From Nocardioides sp. (GTDB taxonomy: Bacteria; Actinomycetota; Actinomycetes; Propionibacteriales; Nocardioidaceae): DNA of 64,000 nucleotides. Location: positions 1 to 64,000 of the forward strand of contig NZ_JACIXG010000022.1 of NCBI RefSeq assembly GCF_014360585.1, in the 5' to 3' direction. A program made the translations under genes and the position numbers. Under the pieces are notes generated by a model. That model was not told the DNA's origin, ran no database searches, and saw only the letters and a program-made list of their open reading frames with translations. This document shows positions 1-9,082 of the stretch, piece by piece. Every line of letters begins with the position of its first letter. Within the stretch, counting starts at the first letter, position 1.

Positions 1-65
1 GTCAAGCCCTTCAGCGCCGATGGTACTGCAACCGAGAGGTTGTGGGAGAGTAGGACGCCGCCGGA
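1..65 (+). rRNA. rrf: 5S ribosomal RNA, 3' end (partial, truncated by window start)
   Basis: Sequence gccgatggtactgc...gggagagtaggacgccgccgga is the conserved 3' portion of actinobacterial 5S rRNA. Confidence 0.85.
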
Positions 66-76
66 CAAAATTTCAG

Positions 77-106
77 GTAGAGGCCGTCCTTTGGGGCGGC
101 CTCTAC
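77..106 (+). terminator. Hairpin terminator after 5S rRNA
   Basis: Inverted repeat gtagaggccg...cggcctctac directly after the rRNA end. Confidence 0.7.
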
Positions 107-180
107 TGCATTTACTGACACTTTGTATGTCAACAGAACGGTCGCGATGATCGTTCGAAGTCGGCTGCGGTGACGCGGCA

Positions 181-1293
181 GTGAGGATGGCGGCTATGGC
201 TGACGAGCGCCGTAGCAACAGAGGCGGAAAGCCCGCCGGACGCCCGGGGGGTCCGAAGAGCTCAGGTTCATCGAACGGCCGTGGCGGCCGCGCAGGTGGC
301 GGCCGGCCCGGAGCCGGACGTAGCAGCGACCGCCGCGATGGCGGCACTGGCGGCTCTGGCCGCGGAGGCGAGCAGCGCCGGGACGGTGGCCGTGGCGGCG
401 ACGAGCGTCGCGACGGCAAGCCGACGGGCGGCCGCAGCGGCGCGCCCCGTGCAGGAGGCCGTTCCGACGGTCCGAAGCGCGGCGGTGCCAGCAGCGACCG
501 CAAGGGCGGCTACTCCAAGGACCGCGGCGGCAAGCCGGGCGGTAAGCCCCCTGCCGGGGCACGGCGTCGTTTCGACGAGCCGCGCGAGGAGCGTACGGAG
601 GATCAGCGGGTCTACGACGGCCCGGAGCTTCCGGAAGAGGTGAGCGGCGACGAGCTGGATCGAGCGATCTCGGCTCAGCTGCGTGGGCTGCCGGAGAAGC
701 TGGCGGCGCGTATCGCCCGTCACCTGGTCGCGGCCGACATGTTCATCGACTCCGACCCGGAACTGGCCTACCAGCACGCGAAGGCCGCCAAGTCGCGGAC
801 GCAGCGGATCGCCGTGATCCGCGAGGCGCTCGGCGAGGCTGCGTACGCGGCGGGCCACTACTCCGAGGCGCTGGCGGAGCTGCGTGCAGCGAAGCGGATG
901 AACGGCGCGGGGGCGTACCTGCCGATCATGGCGGACTGCCACCGCGCTCTCGGTCAGCCCGAGCAGGCGATCAAGCTCGCGCACAGCCCGTCGGTTGCGA
1001 ACTTCGAGGCGCCCGCCAAGGCCGAGATGACGATCGTCGAGGCCGGTGCCCGTCGCGACATGGGCCAGCTCGACGCGGCCCTGCGGATCCTCGAGCAGGC
1101 GCCGCTGAACAACAAGAGCCGCGAGTCCTGGGTGGTGCGACTGCGCTACGCGTACGCCGACACGCTCCAGGAGGCCGGCCGCGACAAGGACGCGCTGACC
1201 TGGTTCCACCGCACGTACGCGATCGACTCCGACGAGATGACCGATGCCGCGGAGCGGGCCGAGGCGCTCGAGAAGACGGTCGAGCGGGACTGA
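181..1293 (+). CDS. TPR-like protein with RGG/RDG-rich disordered N-terminus
   Basis: ORF 370 aa; helical repeat C-terminal half (LAYQHAKAAKSRTQRIAVIREALGEAAYAAGHYSEALAELRAAKRM) and G/R/S/D-rich first ~130 aa. Start may be the internal ATG (MADERR). Confidence 0.8.
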   Translation: MRMAAMADERRSNRGGKPAGRPGGPKSSGSSNGRGGRAGGGRPGAGRSSDRRDGGTGGSGRGGEQRRDGGRGGDERRDGKPTGGRSGAPRAGGRSDGPKRGGASSDRKGGYSKDRGGKPGGKPPAGARRRFDEPREERTEDQRVYDGPELPEEVSGDELDRAISAQLRGLPEKLAARIARHLVAADMFIDSDPELAYQHAKAAKSRTQRIAVIREALGEAAYAAGHYSEALAELRAAKRMNGAGAYLPIMADCHRALGQPEQAIKLAHSPSVANFEAPAKAEMTIVEAGARRDMGQLDAALRILEQAPLNNKSRESWVVRLRYAYADTLQEAGRDKDALTWFHRTYAIDSDEMTDAAERAEALEKTVERD

Positions 1294-1315
1294 GCTCCCT
1301 CCAGAGCATGCAATC

Positions 1316-1347
1316 AGTGGCGGTCGGCACGTGTGCCGACCGCCACT
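1316..1347. terminator. Hairpin terminator
   Basis: agtggcggtcggcac/gtgccgaccgccact inverted repeat followed by a T-containing tail. Confidence 0.75.
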
Positions 1348-1515
1348 GACGGTTTTGCTTTGGTACTGGAGATCCTTGGCCGCGTAGGTAAGAATGGGTC
1401 CTACTACAACTACAAAGTCATCTACATCCGTGTGATCCACCGAAGCAATTTCCTTCACGCATGATCGAGCCCGCTGGGGAAGGCGTAGCTCGCGCCGCAA
1501 CGAAGGAGATATTCG

Positions 1516-2046
1516 GTGACCACTCAGATCAAGGACCCGAGCGCCTCGCGTGGTATCGCCCGAGGCGTTGTGTTCGTGCATTCGGCTCCCTCCGCGCTCT
1601 GCCCTCATATCGAATGGGCCGTCGCGGGGGTTCTAGGCGTGCCGGTGACCTTCGACTGGACGCCGCAGCCGGCCCAGGCAGGCACCTACCGAGCCGAGCT
1701 GTTCTGGTCCGGTGCGATTGGTTCCGCAGCGGCCATCGCCTCGGCGCTGAAGGGCTGGACGCACCTGCGCTTCGAAGTCACCGAGGACGGCACCTCGAGC
1801 TCTGAGGGCGCCCGCTACTCCTTCACCCCCGACCTCGGCGTCTTCCACGCCATGACCGGGATGCACGGCGACATCATGATCCCGGAGGACCGGCTCAAGG
1901 CTGCGGTGGTGAAGGCCTCGCTCGGCGACACCACCCTCGAGCTCGAGGTGGACAAGCTCCTCGGCAAGCCGTGGGACGACGAGCTGGAGACGTTTCGCCA
2001 CGCCGGTGAGGGCGCGCCCGTACGCTGGCTGCACCAAGTCGTCTGA
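1516..2046 (+). CDS. DUF3145 family protein
   Basis: ORF 176 aa, MTTQIKDPSASRGIARGVVFVHSAPSALCPHIEWA, recognisable as the actinobacterial DUF3145 family. Confidence 0.85.
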   Translation: MTTQIKDPSASRGIARGVVFVHSAPSALCPHIEWAVAGVLGVPVTFDWTPQPAQAGTYRAELFWSGAIGSAAAIASALKGWTHLRFEVTEDGTSSSEGARYSFTPDLGVFHAMTGMHGDIMIPEDRLKAAVVKASLGDTTLELEVDKLLGKPWDDELETFRHAGEGAPVRWLHQVV

Positions 2047-2081
2047 GTGACCCTGTCGGCCGCAGAGCACGGTCGACAAGA

Positions 2082-2119
2082 ACGCCGAGTCGGCGCGTCA
2101 TGACGCGCCGACTCGGCGT
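2082..2119. terminator. Bidirectional terminator, perfect 19+19 bp palindrome
   Basis: acgccgagtcggcgcgtca|tgacgcgccgactcggcgt between convergent genes. Confidence 0.8.
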
Positions 2120-2127
2120 GATTTGGA

Positions 2128-3573
2128 TCAGAGGGGGATGTTGCCGTGGGCGCCGCGGCGTACGCCGACGGTCTGGATGGCCTCCTCGAAGGCGGCGGCG
2201 ATCGCGCTGCGAGTCACCGCAGGCTCGATGACCTCGTCCACGACACCGATCTCGACTGCCTTGTCGACGCCGCCGGCGAGACGCTCGTGCTCGGCGGCGA
2301 GCTCCGCCTCGACCTGAGCGCGGAGGTCGGGCGCGACCTCGGCGAGCTTGCGGCGGTGCAGGATGCGGATCGCGGCGACCGGGCCCATGACCGCGACCTC
2401 AGCGCCCGGCCAGGCGAAGACCTTGGTCGCGCCGAGGGAGCGCGCGTTCATGGCGATGTAGGCGCCGCCGTAGGTCTTGCGGGTCACCAGGGTGACCCGG
2501 GGGACCACGCACTCCCCGAAGGCGTGCAGAAGCTTGGCTCCGCGGCGTACGACCCCGTCCCACTCCTGGCCCACGCCCGGCAGGTATCCGGGGACGTCGA
2601 CGAGGACGATCAGCGGGACGCCGAGGGCGTCGCAGAGGCGTACGAATCGGGAGGCCTTCTCCGCGGAGAGGGAGTCGAGGCAACCGCCGAGCCGCAGCGG
2701 GTTGTTGGCGACGACACCTACGGTGCGGCCACCGAAGCGACCGAGCGCGGTGACGATGTTGGGGGCCCAGCGAGCGTGCAGCTCCTGCGTGGTGCCCTCG
2801 TCGAGGATGTTCTCGACCAGCGGGTGCACGTCGTAGGCGCGCTTCTTCGACTCGGGCAGCTGCTCGGCGAGGTTCTTGTCCTCCACAGCGTGGACGTCGA
2901 GGCCACCCTGGGAGCCGAGGAGGGAGGCGACCGTGCGGGCCTTGTCGAGCGCCTCGCGCTCGGACTCGGTCAGGATGTGCACGACGCCGGAGCGTCGGCC
3001 GTGGGGCTCAGGGCCGCCGAGGCGCAGCATGTCGACGTCCTCGCCGGTGACGGAGCGTACGACGTCGGGACCGGTCACGAAGATGCGGCCCTCGGGGCCG
3101 AGGATGACCACATCGGTGAGAGCAGGGCCGTAGGCGGCACCGCCGGCAGCCGGGCCGAGGACGACCGAGATCTGCGGGATCTTGCCGCTGGCCTGGGTCA
3201 TCACGTGGAAGATGCGGCCGACCGCGTGCAGGGACAGCACGCCCTCGGCCAGGCGGGCGCCGCCGGAGTGCCACAGTCCGATGATCGGAACGCCGTCGGT
3301 GATGGCGCGGTGGTAGGCGTCGACGACCACACGGCAGCCGAGGTCACCCATCGCGCCGCCCATGACGGTGGCGTCCGAGCAGAATGCGACCGCCCGGGTG
3401 CCGTCCACCTCGCCGACGGCGGCCAGCATGCCGGAGTCGTCGTCAGGAGAGATGAGCTCGAGGGTGCCTGCGTCGAAGAGCGCCCCGAGGCGGGTCACAG
3501 GGTTGCGCGGGTCCTGGTCGCGCGGAAGCTTCTGCTTCTTCGCGGGAGCAGGCGCGGAGGTGGTGATGGTCAT
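2128..3573 (-). CDS. accD: Acyl-CoA carboxylase carboxyltransferase subunit (beta)
   Basis: Within ORF 2128..3840; start MTITTSAPAPAKKQKLPRDQDPRNPVTRL. Carboxyltransferase motifs GGARLAEG, GPAAGGAAYGPAL; downstream of fabF. Confidence 0.9.
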   Translation of the reverse strand: MTITTSAPAPAKKQKLPRDQDPRNPVTRLGALFDAGTLELISPDDDSGMLAAVGEVDGTRAVAFCSDATVMGGAMGDLGCRVVVDAYHRAITDGVPIIGLWHSGGARLAEGVLSLHAVGRIFHVMTQASGKIPQISVVLGPAAGGAAYGPALTDVVILGPEGRIFVTGPDVVRSVTGEDVDMLRLGGPEPHGRRSGVVHILTESEREALDKARTVASLLGSQGGLDVHAVEDKNLAEQLPESKKRAYDVHPLVENILDEGTTQELHARWAPNIVTALGRFGGRTVGVVANNPLRLGGCLDSLSAEKASRFVRLCDALGVPLIVLVDVPGYLPGVGQEWDGVVRRGAKLLHAFGECVVPRVTLVTRKTYGGAYIAMNARSLGATKVFAWPGAEVAVMGPVAAIRILHRRKLAEVAPDLRAQVEAELAAEHERLAGGVDKAVEIGVVDEVIEPAVTRSAIAAAFEEAIQTVGVRRGAHGNIPL

Positions 3574-3682
3574 CAGGTGATGTCCTGTCGATCGGCGCCG
3601 AGCGGGCGCCGTCCAGCCTGTGGGCTGGCCGGGCGCCGCCTCGACGGCAGAGTGAGGTTCTTCCGAGAGGCGGCAGCACCGC

Positions 3683-3844
3683 CTAGATGGTTGATGCAAG
3701 GGCTGGTCTTGCCGATTCGCGCTCGGCGCCGCGCTGGCAAGGCGCCGTCGCGATGCAATACCGGGGTCTTGTGAGCGGCGGCAACGCCGCCAGCGCGGAT
3801 GCCGAGCGTGAATCGGCTGATCAGACCGCGCATCAATCATCTAG
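3683..3844 (+). repeat. Dispersed CTAG-bounded palindromic repeat, copy 1 (162 bp)
   Basis: CTAGATGGTTGATGC...GCATCAATCATCTAG; homologous in inverse orientation to 55655..55817. Confidence 0.85.
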
Positions 3845-3892
3845 GTGCGCGATGGGAATCGCGCAGCCGGTGCCCGGCCGGCAGGACATGCC

Positions 3893-5161
3893 CTACAGGC
3901 TCCCGTAGATCACCGCGACGTTCGCGCCGCCGAAGCCGAACGAGTTGTTGAGGGCCGCGATGTCGCCGGCCGGCAGGTCGCGGGTCTTGGTGGCGATGTC
4001 GAGCTCGACCGCGGGGTCGAGGTTGTCCAGGTTGATGGTCGGCGGCGACTGGCGGTGGTGGATCGCCAGGACGGTCGCGACGGTCTCGAGGGCGCCGGCT
4101 CCACCGAGCAGGTGACCCGTCATGGACTTGGTCGAGGTGACCACGACGTTCTCGACATGGTTGCCGAGGGTGGAATGGAGCATGAGGCCCTCGGCGATGT
4201 CGCCCTGCGGGGTCGAGGTCGCGTGGGCGTTCACGTGGACGATCGTGCTCGGGTCGACGTCGCCGTCCTGGAGCGCGCCCTTGATGGCACGGCTGCCGCC
4301 GCGGCCCTCGGGGTCGGGCTGAGCGATGTCGTGGGCGTCGGCGGTCACGCCGGCGCCGAGGACCTCGGCGTAGATCCGGGCGCCGCGCGCCTGAGCGTGC
4401 TCGAGCTTCTCGAGGACGACGATGCCCGCGCCCTCACCGAGGACGAAGCCGTCACGACCGGTGTCCCAGGGGCGGCTGACCGTGGTCGGGTCGCCACCGT
4501 CGGAGCCGGACGCGGTCTTGGACAGGGCCATCATGTTGGCGAAGGCCGCGATCGGCAGCGGGTGGATGGCTGCCTCGGTGCCTCCGGCGAGCACGACGTC
4601 GGCGCGGCCCAGACGGATCTGGTCGGCGGCCAGTGCGACCGCCTCGGAGCCGGAGGCACAGGCGGAGATCGGGGTCTGAGCCGCGGCGCGGGCGCCGTAG
4701 GTCAGAGAGATGTTGGCTGATGAGGCGTTGGCCATCAGCATCGGGACGGACAGCGGGCTGACCCGGCGCGGTCCCTTGGCCAGCAGGATGTCGTAGTTGT
4801 CGAGCAGGGTGGTCACGCCGCCGATACCGGTGGCGACGGCGACGCCGAGGCGCTCACCGTCGAGGCCTGCCTCGGTGGCGGTGCCCTCGAAGCCGGCGTC
4901 CTTCCAGGCTTCGGCCGCGGCGACCACGGCGAACTGTGCGGAGCGGTCTAGGCGCCTCGCCTTGACCCTCTCCAGGACCTCGGACGGCTCGACGGCGATG
5001 CGGCCGGCGATGCGTACGGGAAGGTCGTTGGCCCACTCCTCGGTGAGCTCGCGGATGCCGGAGCGGCCGGCGATCAAGGCATCCCAGGTGGTGGCTACGT
5101 CTCCGCCGACCGGGTTGGTGGTGCCCAATCCGGTGATGACTACTCGGGTGCGGCTGCTCAT
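3893..5161 (-). CDS. fabF: Beta-ketoacyl-[ACP] synthase II
   Basis: VVITGLGTTNPVGGD..., ISACASGSEA active-site Cys, NAHATSTPQGD, NNSFGFGGAN. Confidence 0.93.
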   Translation of the reverse strand: MSSRTRVVITGLGTTNPVGGDVATTWDALIAGRSGIRELTEEWANDLPVRIAGRIAVEPSEVLERVKARRLDRSAQFAVVAAAEAWKDAGFEGTATEAGLDGERLGVAVATGIGGVTTLLDNYDILLAKGPRRVSPLSVPMLMANASSANISLTYGARAAAQTPISACASGSEAVALAADQIRLGRADVVLAGGTEAAIHPLPIAAFANMMALSKTASGSDGGDPTTVSRPWDTGRDGFVLGEGAGIVVLEKLEHAQARGARIYAEVLGAGVTADAHDIAQPDPEGRGGSRAIKGALQDGDVDPSTIVHVNAHATSTPQGDIAEGLMLHSTLGNHVENVVVTSTKSMTGHLLGGAGALETVATVLAIHHRQSPPTINLDNLDPAVELDIATKTRDLPAGDIAALNNSFGFGGANVAVIYGSL

Positions 5162-5251
5162 GTGCTCTCCGTGGGTGGTTGGCGCGTCGGGTTCAAGTGA
5201 GGAAGGTCCGGCGGCTCGGCCTGGGAGGGTTGGCCGAGCCGCCGGGGCGCG

Positions 5252-5503
5252 TCAGGCGTTCGCGGAAGCCTTCTCGATGAAGCTCACCGCGTCGCCGACG
5301 GTCTTGAGGTTCTTGACCTCCTCGTCGGGGATGGAAACGCCGAACTTCTCCTCGGCAGCGACGACGACCTCGACCATGGACAGCGAGTCGACGTCGAGGT
5401 CATCGACGAAGGACTTGTCGAGCTGAACGTCGGCGACATCGATGCCGGCGACCTCGTTGACGATCTCGGCGAGGTCGGAGCGGATCTCTTCGGTGGTGGC
5501 CAT
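5252..5503 (-). CDS. acpP: Acyl carrier protein
   Basis: 83 aa with the DVDSLSMVEVV phosphopantetheine motif, in the fab operon. Confidence 0.95.
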   Translation of the reverse strand: MATTEEIRSDLAEIVNEVAGIDVADVQLDKSFVDDLDVDSLSMVEVVVAAEEKFGVSIPDEEVKNLKTVGDAVSFIEKASANA

Positions 5504-5558
5504 GTGTGGTGGTTCCTCTCGGATTTTTGTGTGCTGAAACTGTGGGTCTGAATGCAGG

Positions 5559-6545
5559 CTAGGGGACGACGACGACCTGGGCGGCGTAGACCAGCCCTGC
5601 GCCGAAGGCGATGAGCAGGGCGGTGTCGCCGGATTTCGCCTGGCCCTGCTCGATCATCCGCTCCAGAGCGAGCGGGACCGAGGCGGCCGAGGTGTTGCCC
5701 ATGGTGGCGATGTCGCGGGCGATCTCGACCGTCGCCGGCAGCTTCATGGAGCGGGCCAGCGCGTCGACGATGCGCATGTTCGCCTGGTGAGGCACGAAGC
5801 AGTCGAGCTCGTCGGCGGTGATCCCGGCCTTCTCGAGCGCCTCCTGGCCGACCTTGGCCATCGCGAAGGCGGCCCAGCGGAAGACCGGGTTGCCGTCCAT
5901 CGTCAGCCAGGGGATCTCCTTGGCCTCGTTCGCCACGAACCAGTCCGGCGTCTGGATCATGTCGGCCTTGTCGCCGGAGGAGCCCCACACGACCGGGCCG
6001 ATGCCCGGCTCGTCGCTGGGCCCGACCACGGCAGCACCGGCGCCGTCGGCGAAGATGAAGGCGGTGCCGCGGTCGTGTGGGTTGGTGATGTCGGAGAGTC
6101 GCTCGACCCCGATCACGAGCACGTGCTTGGCGCTGCCACCGCGGACGAGGTCGCTGGCCATCGCGATGCCGTGACAGAAGCCCGCGCAGGCTGCCGAGAC
6201 GTCGAAGGCGGCCGGGTGGTCGGCGCCGAGCTCGTCGGCGATCAGCGCGGCGACTGCAGGCGTCTGACGCAGGTGGCTGACCGTCGCGACCAGGACGCAG
6301 TCGATCTGGTCGATGCCGATCCCGGCGTGCTCGAGCGCCTTGCGCGAGGCGGCGACCGACATCATCTGGACGGTCTCGTCCTCGTTCGCCCAGCGACGCT
6401 CGGTGATGCCGGAACGGGTGCGGATCCACTCGTCGGAGGAGTCGATCAGGTCGACGATCTCGCTGTTGGGGACCACCCGGGTGGGGCGGTAGCCACCGAC
6501 GCCGAGGATGCGGGCATGCGGGGAACCTTTAGGGGCTGAGATCAC
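5559..6545 (-). CDS. fabH: Beta-ketoacyl-[ACP] synthase III
   Basis: ARILGVGGYRPTRVVPNSEIVDLIDSSDEWIRTRSGI; DVSAACAGFCHGI; GTG start overlaps the fabD stop. Confidence 0.93.
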   Translation of the reverse strand: MISAPKGSPHARILGVGGYRPTRVVPNSEIVDLIDSSDEWIRTRSGITERRWANEDETVQMMSVAASRKALEHAGIGIDQIDCVLVATVSHLRQTPAVAALIADELGADHPAAFDVSAACAGFCHGIAMASDLVRGGSAKHVLVIGVERLSDITNPHDRGTAFIFADGAGAAVVGPSDEPGIGPVVWGSSGDKADMIQTPDWFVANEAKEIPWLTMDGNPVFRWAAFAMAKVGQEALEKAGITADELDCFVPHQANMRIVDALARSMKLPATVEIARDIATMGNTSAASVPLALERMIEQGQAKSGDTALLIAFGAGLVYAAQVVVVP

Positions 6546-7732
6546 GAGTGCTGTGCCCCCGTCGGGTGCAGGCGCAGCAGCGGCTGACCGGGGGAGACGA
6601 GGTCGCCGTCCTCGACCAGCCACTCGATGACCTCGCCGCCGTGGGCGGACGTGATCACGATGGTGTCGCGGAGGCTGGCGATGGCGCCGATGTCGGTGCC
6701 GGCGGGGATCACGTCGACCCCGGAGACGGCCTCGGAGAGCTGGAAGGTGCCCTTGGTCGGGGAGACGACCAGCCGCCACGTGGGCGTGGTCTCGATCAGG
6801 TTGGTCTCGCCGTGCTTCTCGACGAACGCGCGGGCGTCCTCGAGCTGGTCGGGAGTCTTCAGGGCGAAGGTCTCGACGCCCTTCAAAGCGCGCTTGGCGA
6901 TCCCGGTGAGGGTGCCTGCAGGCGGCATCTCCAAGATGCCGGTGACACCGATGTCGGACATGGTGTCGAGGCAGAGGTCCCAGCGGACGGGGCTGGCGAT
7001 CTGGCCGACGATCCGGTCCAGGGCCTTGGCGCCGTCGTGGACGATCTGGCCGTCCTTGTTGCTGATCAGGCGCGTACGCGGGTCGTGGGTCGTGACGCTC
7101 TGGGCCAGCCGGGCCAGGTGGCCGACGGCGGGCTCCATGTGCTCGGTGTGGAAGGCGCCGGCGACGCTGAGCGGCATCAGTCTGGCCTTGGCGGGCGGCT
7201 CGGCCGCGAACGCCTCGAGCTGCTCGAGCGTGCCCGCTGCGACGATCTGGCCGGGGCCGTTGTCGTTGGCGGGGGTGAGGCCGTGCTTCTCGATCGAGGC
7301 GAGCACCTCGTCGCGGGAGCCGCCGAGGACCGCGGTCATGCCGGTCGGCGTCTTCGCGGCGGCCTCGGCCATGGCCTTGCCGCGCTCGCGCACGAGCACC
7401 ATCGCCTGCTCGGCGCTGATCGCGCGGGCGCCCGCGGCGGCGGTGATCTCACCGACGCTGTGGCCGGCGACAGCGCCGATCTTCGAGAAGGCGTCCGCGG
7501 GGTGCGGGAAGAGCTGGAGAGCCGCGACCAGACCGGTGGCGACCAGCAGCGGCTGGGCGATCTCGGTGGCGCGGATGGTCTCTGCGTCGGCATTCGTGCC
7601 GTAGTGGATCAGGTCGATGCCTGCGACGGTTGAGAGCCACTCCATACGAGCGGCGAAAGCGGGGTCCTCCAACCACGGGGTGAGGAATCCTGGTGTCTGA
7701 GCACCTTGTCCTGGGGCGACAATGACGAGCAC
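6542..7732 (-). CDS. fabD: Malonyl-CoA:ACP transacylase with C-terminal biotinyl/lipoyl-like extension
   Basis: VIVAPGQGAQTPGFL, AGHSVGEI active site; C-terminus TIVITSAHGGEVIEWLVEDGDLVSPGQPLLRLHP looks like a biotinyl/lipoyl hairpin. Confidence 0.92.
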   Translation of the reverse strand: MLVIVAPGQGAQTPGFLTPWLEDPAFAARMEWLSTVAGIDLIHYGTNADAETIRATEIAQPLLVATGLVAALQLFPHPADAFSKIGAVAGHSVGEITAAAGARAISAEQAMVLVRERGKAMAEAAAKTPTGMTAVLGGSRDEVLASIEKHGLTPANDNGPGQIVAAGTLEQLEAFAAEPPAKARLMPLSVAGAFHTEHMEPAVGHLARLAQSVTTHDPRTRLISNKDGQIVHDGAKALDRIVGQIASPVRWDLCLDTMSDIGVTGILEMPPAGTLTGIAKRALKGVETFALKTPDQLEDARAFVEKHGETNLIETTPTWRLVVSPTKGTFQLSEAVSGVDVIPAGTDIGAIASLRDTIVITSAHGGEVIEWLVEDGDLVSPGQPLLRLHPTGAQHS

Positions 7733-7800
7733 GAGACGATACTTCCTTCTGGAGGGGGGTCGGAGCACCTTCAGCGACGACGAATATCTGTCACGCAATC

Positions 7801-7817
7801 TTGTAGGAGTGCTACAA
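7801..7817. promoter_or_regulatory. Palindromic operator candidate upstream of fabD
   Basis: TTGTAG-GAGTG-CTACAA in the fasR-fabD intergenic region. Confidence 0.5.
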
Positions 7818-7835
7818 AGCCGCAGAGTGTGAGCC

Positions 7836-9023
7836 TCAATGGTCCTGTTGTCGGCCCAGGATCAGGGCGACCTGCAGGGTGAGCGCGTCGCGGGAGTCGG
7901 TCGGGGCGAACCCGGTGAGCTCGGCGACCTGCTTGAGTCGGTAGCGCACGGTGTTGGGATGCACGAACAAGGTGCGCCCGGTCGCCTCGAGGCCGCCGCC
8001 GGCGGCGAAGTACGCAGCCAGCGTCTCGATCAAGGTGCTGCGAGCCTCCACCAGCGGCTGGTAGAGATGCTCGATCAGGTAGCGATGGGCCCACGCGTCG
8101 CCGGCCAGCGCACGTTCGGGCAGGAAGGACTGGCTCAGGGCGGGGCGAGGCGCGTCGGGCCAGCCGGGCGCTGCCCGATAGGCCGAGAGCGCAGCCCGGG
8201 CGGAGTTGGCGGCGGTCGCCAGTCCGGCGGCCACCGGTCCGACGACGACGGGGCCGTCGGCGAAGAGATCGGCGATGCGGCCGGCCGCCTTCAACGGATC
8301 GTCGATGCCGCCGAGCAGGGCCACGAGCCGGTCTCCCTGGACGGCGCACAGGGTGTGCAGGCCGTGGGCGCGGGCGCGGCGGCGTACCTCCTCCATGGCG
8401 GCGTCGAGGCCGATCCCCTCGGGGGCGTGGCCCAGCACTGCGCACAGCGGCAGGTCGGCGTCCCAGCCGAGCGCGCTGGCGCGGGAGAGGACGACCTCGT
8501 CGGTCTCGGCGCGCAGGACGGCGTCGACCACGAGCGCCTCGAGCCGGGCGTCCCAGGCCCCACGCTGCTCGGCGGCGCGGGCGTAGACCTCGGCGGTGGC
8601 GAAGGCGACCTCACGGGCGTAGCGGCCGATCGCCTCGTGCACGTCGGCGGCGTCCTCGGGGCCGAGGAGGTGGTCGATGTTGGCCTCGACGACCTCGATC
8701 GAGAGTCGCACCAGGTCGACGGTCTGCTGGAGGGTGATGATGCCGGTCAGCGCCCGGGGCGCGACGCCGAACATCGACGCGGCCAGGTCGGGCTTGGCGG
8801 TGTCTGCGGAGGCGCCGCCGCCGTACCAGCCGACGAACTCCTTGATGCCCGCCTGGACGATCAGACCGACCAGGGAGCGGTTCTTGGCCGAGAGGTCCTT
8901 GAACCACGGCATCGCGTCGTCCATGCGCGACGTGGCGGCGGTCGCCAACCGTCCGGTCGCGCGCCGCAGCGCCTGCGCGGTGCGCTGGCGGGTGGGAGGG
9001 ATCACTGCGGTCACGTCGTCCAT
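7836..9023 (-). CDS. fasR: PucR/CdaR-type regulator, FasR-like activator of fatty acid synthesis
   Basis: C-terminal HTH TLAAYFAAGGGLEATGRTLFVHPNTVRYRLKQVAELTG; immediately upstream of fabD, as in Streptomyces. Confidence 0.85.
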   Translation of the reverse strand: MDDVTAVIPPTRQRTAQALRRATGRLATAATSRMDDAMPWFKDLSAKNRSLVGLIVQAGIKEFVGWYGGGASADTAKPDLAASMFGVAPRALTGIITLQQTVDLVRLSIEVVEANIDHLLGPEDAADVHEAIGRYAREVAFATAEVYARAAEQRGAWDARLEALVVDAVLRAETDEVVLSRASALGWDADLPLCAVLGHAPEGIGLDAAMEEVRRRARAHGLHTLCAVQGDRLVALLGGIDDPLKAAGRIADLFADGPVVVGPVAAGLATAANSARAALSAYRAAPGWPDAPRPALSQSFLPERALAGDAWAHRYLIEHLYQPLVEARSTLIETLAAYFAAGGGLEATGRTLFVHPNTVRYRLKQVAELTGFAPTDSRDALTLQVALILGRQQDH

Positions 9024-9082
9024 TCTTGCGCGGCGTACGTCCAGAAACTTGCCGGGGGCGGATGTTTGCCCCAGGTAGAAGC

